64,000 bases of DNA from assembly GCA_024516155.1 (NCBI GenBank), contig JAJJXM010000017.1, forward strand, positions 1 through 64,000. The letters run 5' to 3'. The DNA is from Pyronema omphalodes. Its lineage: Eukaryota; Ascomycota; Pezizomycetes; Pezizales; Pyronemataceae. The notes beneath the pieces were generated by a model. The model made no database searches, was not told the DNA's origin, and saw nothing but the letters and a program-made list of their open reading frames with translations. Shown piece after piece: positions 11,107 to 21,341 of the stretch (within the stretch, counting starts at the first letter, position 1; each line of letters begins with the position of its first letter). The position numbers and the translations under genes were made by a program.

Positions 11107-11556
11107 TTAGTTCTTGGCCGCCTTTCTAGCCTCCTGCATCTTCTTTGCTCTAACCTCCTTCCTTCTACGCTCTCCTCCATCAATCTTTCTTCCTCTCTTG
11201 TGTTCCGTCAACTGAACCTTTCCATTGTTCAAGCGGTAAGTCTCGCGCCACCGGATGATGTATCGTCGCGTCCTTGCGGGCTCAACACCGAGGGTCTTAA
11301 GCTGAGCAGAAGTAGCAGAGAAAAGGTGTTCCCAGGACTCGATCTTTGCGGCGTGGGATTGGCAGTCGCGGCCGATCTTGGTGAGGAAGGTAGAAACGTC
11401 GGGAACCTCTGCCGTTTTCGCCGGAGGAGGAGGAATGGGGAGAGAGTGGTGTAGAGAACGGGTGAGGCGAGGAACGCCAGGAAGGATACGACGACTACAA
11501 AGTCAGTATACGAGTCAGAAATGGGATAGCATAAAGGAACCGTACAGAGCGAACAT
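11107..11556 (-). CDS. FYV4: mitochondrial small ribosomal subunit protein mS41 (IGR motif)
   Basis: Two exons are proposed: 11556-11546 (11 bases, atgttcgctct) and 11494-11107. A 51-base intron (GTACGG...TAG) joins them in phase 2 to give 132 residues. The N-terminus MFALRRILPGVPRLTRSLHH is a good mitochondrial presequence: basic, with hydrophobic residues and no acids. The IGR motif (FLTKIGRDC... followed by WEHLF and the RRYIIRWR basic block) spans residues ~40-90. The C-terminus is very Lys/Arg-rich, as expected for an rRNA-binding protein. Yeast Fyv4 is the mS41 subunit of the mitoribosome and contains the same motif. The 11-base coding first exon is easily missed: without it the frame has no start codon. 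Confidence 0.86.
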
Positions 11557-12246
11557 CTTGTGGTGTGTAGTCGCAAAGTCGCTGGCCTGCGCGTGAAGGT
11601 CAGGCAGGGATTGAGGTGGGGTGGTTACCCGGTGGCTAGAGTAGAGATCTGGTGTAACCGCGCTAGATCATCCCGGCTCATCACACCGCACGGACAGTGG
11701 ACACGCGATAAGTCAGTCTGTCAAGCGGACGCGATGAGAATTATTATGGTTCACCATACATGCACAAGAAATTTGGCCCCGATATTTGAAATGAGTATTA
11801 TGTGATACTTGTCATCTTAGTTGCTAATGACTGAATTGCCCTACATATCATCTTGCACACAGCCCAATACACAATACACACAAGTCGGTACATTTAACGT
11901 ACCGGCATACACAATCCAAAAACTGCGAATCCAATCCAGAACCAAAATGAAAAAAAGAAGATCCAGTTAAGAAAAAGGCGAGCTTATTCATGAGAAAGTA
12001 TAAAACGAAAGAAAACCATAACCCCCCACCAAGAATCCAAACCGCAAATAATCCTTAAAATCAGAAAATACGGATAACCAAAATACACCCTTTCAATCCA
12101 CCAGATTTCCGCTGACCAAATTACCGGTCTTTCTTCTGCTATATTCTTCGCGACCAACAAGTTCCCACTGACCACATTACCGGTCTTTCCCATTGTGTAC
12201 TTTACCATATCCCACTAAAACATTCCTACGAATTCTACATTGACAA
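11557..12246. other. intergenic: mS41 promoter and 3' end of the C2H2 gene
   Basis: No coding sequence is supported. A weak direct repeat is visible on the plus strand at about 12110-12137 and 12161-12188 (both contain 'ccactgaccacattaccggtctttc' in part, the first copy diverged). The region near 12247 should carry the 3' UTR of the zinc-finger gene. Confidence 0.4.
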
Positions 12247-14085
12247 TCAATTGCTGTCTCCCCCCGACTTTTGCGTAGCATTAGCTGCTACTTGCGCCTG
12301 TAAGGCTTGAATAGTTTCGGCCATATTTGAAATCACCCCCTCGAGCATGTTGACACGCTCCTCTAATCGCTTAGTGTGCTGCAAGATGTTTTCCATCCCC
12401 ATTCCAATAAACATGTTTTGGTTGGCACCCATGTCTGCTGTAGGTGCACTGGCAGAAATTGCCGGGTTTTGCTGCTTAAGCTGCTGTGCGGAGGCTTGTT
12501 GAAGGCTGGCCACAAAACCGTTGAAGTTTTTGTCTGTGGCACTCACGTTTTGCGGTTGCATGCCAACATTCGGAACATTATTCTGAGCTGCCAATGCTCT
12601 CGGTGCTTCCATCATGTTGCTAGCTGGATTACTCATCGGCCCTCCTGCGGTAGAGGGTGTGGGCACCACTGAAGAAGCCATGGATGTCGCAGAAACAGGG
12701 GTGTTGATATTGGTCTTGTGTGGAGGAAACAACCCAACTCCTGGGGATGGGCCTGCGGTGGATGCGGTTCTGTTGGGTGTGTTAAGGCCGGGAAAGTTGT
12801 GGTGTTGATTCGGCGTGTGTCCGTAATTAGTGACACCAGATGCTGGTGTGATTGGATTGCCACTCTGGATAGTAATGGTTACAGCTTGGCCATTAGAAAA
12901 GTCGGTGCGGATGCTGGGAAGGCTTCTCCGGCGCGGGTCATTACTGTCAGTGCTCCCAATCATGTCTACATCTCCATCTGCATCTCCATCCATTAATCCT
13001 TCCAGTCCCTCCATGTCTTCATTGTCACCACCAATTCCAGTACCCATTGAACCATCTTCGCTAATACCAGCCATTGATGTACGACGACCAGCACAGCCTC
13101 CTTCAGCACGCGTGTGTCTAGCAAGGGCGTCCCCGCGAGCAAATTTTCTTCCGCACTTGTGGCATACATGCGGCCTTTCACCGGTGTGTAATTTGGAGTG
13201 TCGTTTTAGGTCGTGTAGACGTCGGAAGCGCGATTGGCATGAATTACAAACGAAAGGCTTCTCTTGAGAGTGTGTAAGAAGATGCGATTTCAGGTTATGA
13301 TGACGAGTAAAACTCTGTTGACAATGGGGGCAGGTATGCTTGCCTCTGGATCCTCCCGGCGTAGTAGCAGAGGGGCTAAACGGCGTGGTGGGAGTGGTTG
13401 CGCTGAATCTTTCTGTTGTAGGTGTAGTGGCTGAAGCTTGTTCAGAAATACTACCGGTTCTCAAAGGCTGAACCGGAGAAATTGCCTGAAACTGCGCGTT
13501 TGATTCGTTTAACAGGGGCGACTCGGCAGGATTGCTCGGACCCGCCGTAGTTGCGATCTCCGACGATCCATTTGCATTAGCAGTTGCCGCCGGTGCGCCA
13601 GAAGCAGGATCAGAGGTGTTGTCCATTGCCGCAGTCGCGATGCGGCCAAGATCAACCTGTGAAGGTTGTGATGGTTCTTGTGGCGCGTCACTGGGTCTAC
13701 TCGTCGGGTACGCAGCCAAAACAGCCGCAGGGTTGGGTGATATTTCGTTGCTCTTTACCGCCTCGCTCTTGGCTACCGAATCATTAACCATGACGTTGCG
13801 CTTGCTGGGGCTCTGGTTTATCTGCCGGTTCGCAAGTGCTGCTTCACCGGTCAATTTCGTTTGCGGCGCTAGGTTGGGTAGCTTTGCACCGGAATTTGCG
13901 GTTAATTTTTGAATAATTACTGGAGATATAGGGGGTGTCTGTGTTGAAGGTGTGCTTTTGTTGGCCGCGTTATTGGTGATTAGTGGCGATAGACCGAAGG
14001 TTGCCTCTGTGGCGGTGTGGGCGGTTTCCAGGTTGGTACCGTTAGGTGTTGGGATCGCAGCAGATGAAAACTGCGGGGATTCCAT
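12247..14085 (-). CDS. three-finger C2H2 zinc-finger transcription factor
   Basis: A single coding exon of 612 residues. The N-terminal ~245 residues are Ser/Thr/Pro/Ala-rich. Three adjacent C2H2 fingers lie at about residues 249-335 (CPHC...H-x3-H, CNSC...H-x3-H, CHKC...H), linked by the classical QEKPF and TGERP linkers. The third finger ends in an ARHTRAEGGCAGRR tail, so its second zinc-binding position is Cys instead of His. An acidic Asp/Gly stretch follows. The last ~50 residues form a heptad-like helix (LEERVNMLEGVISNMAETI) that could dimerise. The family is nuclear DNA-binding regulators; I do not recognise a named fungal orthologue with confidence. The ATG at 14085 is the first in frame, and the 4.6 kb upstream spacer and likely leader intron fit a heavily regulated gene. 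Confidence 0.85.
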   Translation of the reverse strand: MESPQFSSAAIPTPNGTNLETAHTATEATFGLSPLITNNAANKSTPSTQTPPISPVIIQKLTANSGAKLPNLAPQTKLTGEAALANRQINQSPSKRNVMVNDSVAKSEAVKSNEISPNPAAVLAAYPTSRPSDAPQEPSQPSQVDLGRIATAAMDNTSDPASGAPAATANANGSSEIATTAGPSNPAESPLLNESNAQFQAISPVQPLRTGSISEQASATTPTTERFSATTPTTPFSPSATTPGGSRGKHTCPHCQQSFTRHHNLKSHLLTHSQEKPFVCNSCQSRFRRLHDLKRHSKLHTGERPHVCHKCGRKFARGDALARHTRAEGGCAGRRTSMAGISEDGSMGTGIGGDNEDMEGLEGLMDGDADGDVDMIGSTDSNDPRRRSLPSIRTDFSNGQAVTITIQSGNPITPASGVTNYGHTPNQHHNFPGLNTPNRTASTAGPSPGVGLFPPHKTNINTPVSATSMASSVVPTPSTAGGPMSNPASNMMEAPRALAAQNNVPNVGMQPQNVSATDKNFNGFVASLQQASAQQLKQQNPAISASAPTADMGANQNMFIGMGMENILQHTKRLEERVNMLEGVISNMAETIQALQAQVAANATQKSGGDSN

Positions 14086-14113
14086 AATAATGCTATGGTG
14101 TTTGGAATGGGAT

Positions 14114-14217
14114 CTGTCGTAACACAGTCAGCTCACTGGTCAACGAATCCACGAGTCCCATAGGCAGCCACCAACATTGCACAGCCAGCAAAAAGAAAAG
14201 GCAGAAGCGCTACATAC
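14114..14217 (-). other. probable 5'-UTR intron of the C2H2 gene
   Basis: Reading the minus strand, a consensus donor GTATGT (14217-14212) is followed by a GCTGAC branch-site-like element near 14135 and a CGACAG acceptor ending at 14114, 28 bases before the start codon. The spacing and signals match the coding introns of the window. This is inference; RNA reads across 14114/14217 would confirm it. Confidence 0.5.
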
Positions 14218-17200
14218 CTAACAAAAGTGTATTGACGCACCGAGCGAGCGGCAAAACCAATAAAGTTAAGCGATTAAGATCACCACGAATCACCACAGAG
14301 TACAAAAAGTCTGTGGAGATGGTGTGTGAGTGTTGGTTACCAGGGTGACCAAAAGGTCTGTCGAATGAGATGTCTTTAATGCGACGGATGAAATTGTTTG
14401 TGTCCAAAGAGTGAGATATACCTCAATAGATCCTTTACCGTAGAAACACATGTTAGTCCGAGAAGCCCATTAACGAGCTACGAAGCTAGCAGAGATATGC
14501 AGAACAGCAGGCAAGTGATAAATAAAACAGAAAAAACGTAACCCAGAGGATTTACGCTACTGCTTCGTGTAGCTACGGACAATGGAAGAGGCATAAAGGC
14601 GATCATAAAATGACCTGCATTAGTGGTGCAGATGAAGGAGATGGAGTGTAGATATAAAACAGATACTGCAGGGTAGGCTCGTGGGGAGGGGTATGGGGAA
14701 GGATGCTATGAGATTTTGCGTATCGTGGGTAACATGTTGCGTAGGAGCAAAAGATACACTCTAACGAAAAGTCGAAATTGCGGTAACCCAATTCGTGTCT
14801 TTCAGCAGGACCACGTCTCTTGAAGGAGACAACAGGAGTACATATTAAGAATGTTACACACCGTTTAATGACTCGAGTACGGTTACTAAGTAGGGTAGTG
14901 TCTTCCCCAGCCGGCTTGGAATTGACTCGAAATGATCGGTTTGAAGATGTTCCGCAGAATAATGGAACGTATGTATATTTGATCTGAGGAGCTATGCGTA
15001 GTATAAAATGCGCTATAGCAACGAGGGAGTCGTTTGTATTGACGGCGACGACAGTGGTAGTGGTCGTAATGGTGGCAAGGTGATTATAGTTTCGGTTTGC
15101 AATGAGCGGTGTAAGAGCGATTGACGAAGCACTATTGTAGTATTCGACAACGGCTTGGAACAACAATCGAAGGCGGGTATGATGCGGCCTTGCGGGTAGC
15201 AGCGATCAGATGTCGGCGTTCTAGCGTGGACAATTGCTGGTGTGGATCGGGGCTCGACGTGTAGGCGCTCCGCGTAGATTCGTACCGTTGATGCGTAGCA
15301 AAGAGCGGTTTTTCTACTTGAGCTGAGAAGGTTAGATTGGTGGCGACGGAGGAGCAAGCACGGGTCCCAGCAAGCAGAGCTCAGACAAGTGGAAGGCAGA
15401 GTTAACAGACAGATAAGAAATAGACAAAAAGACAGTACAGCGTGAAGACGAATACAAGTTACTCGTCAACTACAAATCCAGTGGCTATCTCCTCTTCAAC
15501 TAACAGCACGTGCGACGACGATGGTTGACGCAGGTGGATTTGACCGGACGTTGTTCAGCTCTTCTTGCTGACTGCTATTCGTACTTCTTGCTGACTGCTA
15601 TTCGTACTTCTTGCTGACTGCTATTCGTACTTCTTGTTGACCGCTCAACTTCTCTGCAACAAAACGACAGGTGGACAGGTGGAGGTGGAGGGGAGGTAAA
15701 GAACGGGGAAGAGAGGAAGATCTCGCTTTGGCGGCGATGCGAGCGAGGCGCGCAGCAAAAAGCGCTTCGCGGCGTGATATGTAAATGTGTGAATGATATG
15801 CCGTGTTTGAGCGTTCACACGGATACAAAAGTCGAAAACAGGAACAACATGTAACGAAGGAGAAAATAAAAAATAAAATAAAAATAAAAAAATAAAAAGG
15901 CACACCTGAAATTATCGCTTTTCTCGCAATTATTTGCTGCTTTCTTCTGTTTGCTGGGACGTGAGTGAGAGTTGAGGGAGAGTGCTGCCTTCGACGACGA
16001 CGCCCGGAATTCTTGAGTGTGGCTTCGCTTCGTGTTAGCGCACAGCTGTGCGGGTAAACCTACACAAGAACTCCGTCATCAGCCCTCGTCTTTCGCCTTC
16101 GCCTCACAACACCTTTCCTCTTCCTGTCACCAGCAGCATCTCCGGACTCAGCCTCGACACTACCCACACCCCCCCAAATCCAGCCGCCAACCACTTACAC
16201 CTGGCCAACCAGCGCCAGCAGCGACAAGCCAACCCAACCCCCAGCCAGCCAGCCGCCAATTCCGACTGCTGAGATGAACGAAGGAAAATCCACCGAAACG
16301 CAATACAGAGTACATTGAACAAGGAATGAAACGGCATAGAATGACCCAGAAAAAAAGCCATCCAGCCACACACGAAGCTCCAGTCAATCCCCAACCCCAC
16401 AGTTGTGTGTATCTCTGCATAGATATGCCAAGGTATTTGCATCAACATGTATCATCCATTCTGCAGCCGCCAGCAGCGGATGAGGAGGGCAGGTGGTACT
16501 CGTTATATAGGGCTGATATCTATTCATTGCTAGGACGGGGACAGTGGCAGAGAAGATGAACCAAGATAGGTGCTGGATAAGCGTCTCGGTGAGTGCGCGG
16601 GGGAAAATATGCAAGTGAACATAACAGCACCAATCGTGGCGGAGACCGGAAGGTGTGGTTGGGAAGAATGTGACAATGAGGTGAGAACGTGAGACTGAGA
16701 ATCAGGCAAAATTTGGGAACGGCAGCGGGGGTGGTGGGAAGACAGATTGCTTGTCGGACGGAGGACTCTTACGGCCCACAGACACAGACATTCCATCATT
16801 CTCCGGACCGTGCACTGAAAAGATAGCCCGAACGACTCGAAAGAGAAAGAGCAAAACTAAAACAGAAAATACGAACGAGAAAGGATGAAACAAAAAAAAA
16901 ACAAGAAATAAACCAAAATTGCTCACACCGAAATACGTACTTTCTTTCTGGTCAAAAACAGAGACCGCGCCGAACGCGATGCGGCGAGATGTCGTTTGGA
17001 TATAGCCGATGTGCAAAAGGTAATGAAGGGCTGGATTGGTGTGGCCTGGCCAGTGGGCGGCGGTGGCTGTTTATGTGCCCGAAGCGAATTTCTGCGGAAC
17101 AGCTGGAGCAAAAAAGGTGGCGGTGGGTTGAAGAGGCGGTGAAGGTGTGGTTCAGTCGCCGTTAGTGAGAGAGGCGATCGAGGCTTTGTATCATGTGCGG

Positions 17201-18682
17201 CACGCGGCTTAAAGAGGAAACCGTGGCGGAGTCAATCATTTACGAAAGCAACCCACGGCTAGCCGCATGAAGAGATAACAAATCACGAGAGGCTTCTTGG
17301 CAGCCAGCCAACAACAAACATTGGTCTGAAAAAAATGGGGCGTCATCTCGGCACGGAACGAGCTGAAAGAACACCGATGTCCAGCATTATCCCAACCGAG
17401 GTTCGATATATCGAAAACAGAATGGTGATGAGATGAGTCTTGAAAAGCTAAGCCGCCGTGGGCTCGACGATCAATAAGTAGTTTATGGCTGAAATATAAA
17501 CCGTCACAGGATTTGTGTGTGGAGTCCAAGTTTCTTCACGCAGGCCTTGAATGATATTTTACTGGAAGTTGTTATGCCCAGCGGTGATCATTACTCCAAT
17601 GCCTGAGTAAGCCTGACCCTAAGAATTCCTAACTGCGTCCTTGCACCTCGATGCTGCCCCATGACGATTCAATCACTAAGAATTTTAATGGTCAGAAATA
17701 GTCGTTGAGAGAAATTATCGTTGCACTCAATATTCGAGACGCTCGACTGTTTCTCAGTGATTTAAGCTCAGAGGTTCACAAACCCCGGAACTCGGGACCG
17801 AAAAGCCATATGTGGCTTGGGTTTCAAACTTGCGCTCCAGTTTTATGAAACCATTCACAAGCAAATCTATCCGGTTCAGCTATTTGAATTTCCAAAACAG
17901 CAATCAGTAATGACCTTACTTAAGTGCTGTTTCTGTGCGTTTTCGGTTCTCAAGACTATATTCGGATTGGACCGATGAACATGTGTGCAGAATTTGAAAT
18001 ATCCTAAGTCTAGAGCAGTTTCATGAAAGCATACTCATTCGAATAATCATTCGGATAAAGGTGAGAATCTTCCATTATTGAGATGGCATTTTCCAATTTC
18101 GTGGATCTTCGTCTCAGGACTTTCGACTCCGGTACCAGGATTTAAGCTTATCGATAACGTCCAACTATCGATAGCCGACACGATTCTTCAGCAGATATCC
18201 TGCGCATGCAGCTTCGCTAGCTCTGCCGGGAGCCATGACAAAAAAAAACACAAAGAATTCAACCAAGATATTCGCTTTAGAAAACCCAAAAATATTACAT
18301 TTCAATAAACGGCGACATCCGAAATCACAGTATTATTACAAAAGCATACCCCCGATAACGGTTGTGATATATCATACCAAGACAGTAGTGAGCTTGGGTA
18401 CATGTTGAACAAGGCCATAGTTACCAAGCTGGGACAATTTTCCGATGGACCTGGACAACAACCACCGGGAATCCCGATATTGTAGCGTTCTCCAAGACTT
18501 TGAAGATACCCATATACGGCAGGCAGTATATGATCCAACGGTTATCGTCGCTCAAAAATTCTTCATTCGAGCGTTGGCATTGCCATACGATGTGAGGAAA
18601 TTCGGCATAAATTCAACATATCCCATACATAGCATGGCAATAGGCAGGCAATCTTTACTCATTATTCACCATTCCAGCAGTC
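14218..18682. promoter_or_regulatory. 4.5 kb divergent spacer between the C2H2 gene and the LVIVD gene
   Basis: No gene is supported across this span. Several short minus-strand frames with ATG occur between 14210 and 17020 and could act as upstream ORFs if the leader is long. The 16.0-16.3 kb part is pyrimidine/CA-rich. A 23-base tandem repeat lies at 15561-15645. Large promoters are common for developmental regulators in moulds, so most of it probably belongs to the zinc-finger gene; only the last few hundred bases need serve the secreted protein. Confidence 0.4.
15561..15645. repeat. 23-base tandem repeat, about 3.7 copies
   Basis: The unit begins CTTCTTGCTGACTGC and ends TATTCGTA. Copies run at 15561-15583, 15584-15606 and 15607-15629 with no differences seen, then a degenerate partial copy (CTTCTTGTTGACCGCT). 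Confidence 0.85.
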
Positions 18683-20500
18683 ATGAAGTTTTTATGGGCT
18701 TCAGTTATCATTGTTCTCACACCGTTGGCATTCGCCCAGAAACAGCGGCCGATCGATCCTAATGCGCATGCCCGCTATGCATCCGGGGAGGTAATGGATG
18801 AAATGATGAAGATGAAGCAGAAGACATGGGACCAGTATCAGGCAATGGGATATTTCAAGCCTGGGCGACACAGTAGCACGAATAAGTTTTCACCTTGCAA
18901 GAAGGGTTATGTTACGCTTAACGATAATGGAAATATCACGAATTATGCATGTAGGAACTTGGATGTTACGGGTCACCTTACACATGATGACTTGGGATCG
19001 ATTGATTCTACTGCTAGAATAGGTGGGTTTCTTGTTTGGGTTGTCATTTTTCTAGGGGATTATGCTGATGTAACTGTTACGTTTACCATCTACAGGTAGT
19101 TCAATTTGGGGATACACTATTGATGATCGAGAGTTTGTGGCAATCGGCCAGACAGATGGTGCTGCATTTGCAGAAGTCGTAGGGAAGGGATGGTGGAACT
19201 ATGTTCCGTATTTTGGAAAGAAGGCAGGAACTTTAGACTACATTGGACGTTTACCGCAGTCACCCGGTGCTCTTCCTTCCATCTGGAGAGAGATTAAAGG
19301 CTTCAAACACTATGCCATAATTGGTTCAGAGGCGGTTGCACATGGTATTCAGATATTTGACTTTCATAAGGTATATCACAGTTACACAGCCACCGTTTAT
19401 GATCTTATAGGGTATGGAACTAAATAACATTAGCTCCTTGAAGTAAGAAGCAATCGCCTGTCGACATCAACCAAAATCTTTGATCCTGCGAAGGATATCT
19501 CCCATTTCACAGATCTTCCAGTCGGACGTTCCCACAATGTAGTCAACGCCGAAGCTTCCAACCACATCATCGCCGTAGGAGCACAGCCACGTACCGACAT
19601 CTGTCAAAGTGGGCTGATCTTCATTGACGTCTCTGATCCATCCAAACCAAAGCGTACCGGTTGTGCGGCGGATGGCGGATATGTGCATGAGTAAATTTTC
19701 CCCGAGACTGTGTTACATGTCCGCCACATGGAAAGCTAATCTTGAACAATATAGTGCTCAATGTCTAATCTATCGTGGTCCAGACACTAAGTACGACGGC
19801 ACAGAGATCTGTTATGGATATAATGAGGATTCTATAACCATTTATGATATCACTGATAAAACAAAGACTAACATCATCTCTAACACTTCGTATGTCGGCG
19901 CTGCATACACCCATCAAGGATGGGTTCTCGATACTGAGAACCAAGAATTTCTTCTCCTCGACGATGAGCTAGATGAACAACGTGGTGTAATTTCTGATAA
20001 GAAGCCGGTTACCTACATCTGGAATAGTTAGCAACCATTTAACTTCCAATAATTCTCAAACTAACAAACAATAGTCACAAGTCTCGAGAATCCAATTCTC
20101 ACCGGATCCTTCAAAAGTAGCATCGTTTCCATCGATCATAATCAATATGTGAAGAACATGTTCACCTACCAATCGAACTACGGAGCCGGTCTAAGGATCT
20201 GGGATGTTTCATCTATCCCACATGATCCCACCGGTAAAGGAGTTGAGGAGGTCGCCTATTTTGATGGTATGTCAGACAAACGTCTAAACTTGGTGGCAAA
20301 GGAGGGGTTAAATGTTGACTTTAATACGTATAGTATTCCCCGATGACGATAATGATCCGAAAGCAGTATTTCTCGGGTCTTGGGCGAACTATCCATTTTT
20401 CAAAAGTGGACATATCGTGGTCAATACTTACGACCGGGGAGCATTTGTGGTCAAGAGAAGTCAGGAAGCTAGTAGCCAGTCCATTAGGGCTGAGTTTTAG
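18683..20500 (+). CDS. secreted LVIVD-repeat (choice-of-anchor B-like) protein
   Basis: Six exons are proposed: 18683-19022, 19096-19370, 19434-19690, 19755-20026, 20075-20266 and 20334-20500 (500 residues). The introns are 73, 63, 64, 48 and 67 bases and all phases agree. MKFLWASVIIVLTPLAFAQ is a clear signal peptide with cleavage after Ala. The mature protein contains successive beta-propeller-like units: IIGSEAVAHGIQIFD, GLIFIDVSDPSKPK, CAADGGYVHDAQCLIYRGPD, AAYTHQGWVLD, and LRIWDVSSIP near the C-terminus. This pattern is seen in LVIVD/'choice-of-anchor B' proteins, often annotated in fungi as regulatory P domain-containing proteins. Their enzymatic role is not established; a secreted or surface beta-propeller is the safe description. 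Intron 2 was chosen so that FDFHK joins LLEVRS; other splice choices break the frame. It is transcribed away from the C2H2 gene. Confidence 0.85.
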
Positions 20501-21341
20501 GACGCATAATTTAGGAATAAAACCTTAGTTAGTCTATGTACGAAATGATGAAAACAAAACTGCCTTATAAACAAAAGATTTTTCCATCTATATTCGTAAC
20601 CATCCATCTCAATGAAGACTAGTCAGGTAACCTTATCCCCAACCCATCGCTTCCTATTCCCAACCGAACCAAATCCAGTCGAATCTTGCCATCACACCGA
20701 AACACCTCGGTAGCACAAACCGAGCGCTATCAAAATTGCGGACTAGTGAACCCCAGTGAATCTATAGCAGCATACATGTAAAGAAACCGGGGGGGGGGGG
20801 GGTACATTATGCATAGAACATAGAACATCGAATGTTCTTTTCAAATTCCAATGCTTTTTAACAAACGCAGTGTTCGTATTTCTACATAAGCGCGCGGCTA
20901 TCAACAACATTCTAAAGACTGTATAATCGTGCGCCATATGTATGTGCGCAGAATATTTTATGCTCGATGCATGCCGATGCTTGTGGACGGGTGATGATGC
21001 ATGACGAGATCGGAGGGTTGGCATGGGTTAAGGAGTGCTTGTTTACGGTTCTCGGCGGCCTGATATCAGGGTTGACTGAATCAATGTAGAGCTGATCGTC
21101 TGAAGAGAACGGAGAGAACGGGCACAAATTAATGTACTTTGGGTAGTGCTTTTGTTTCAATGAGCTTCCTACTATAGCTCTGGAGTCAACTTGATTTCAT
21201 CTTCTTGATTCACCACGGACATTCCAGAGAGTCGATTCAAGACAACTTTGAAACTCTAGACAAGCAAAAATACAAATGATATTTTCACAAAACTTGGATA
21301 TCACACGCTTATACATCAGATAACTCCAACACACTCCCCAC
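20501..21341. other. intergenic between convergent genes
   Basis: This is the 3' flank of the LVIVD gene (+) and of the OPT transporter (-). A run of 14 G lies at 20789-20802. No gene is seen. Confidence 0.45.
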
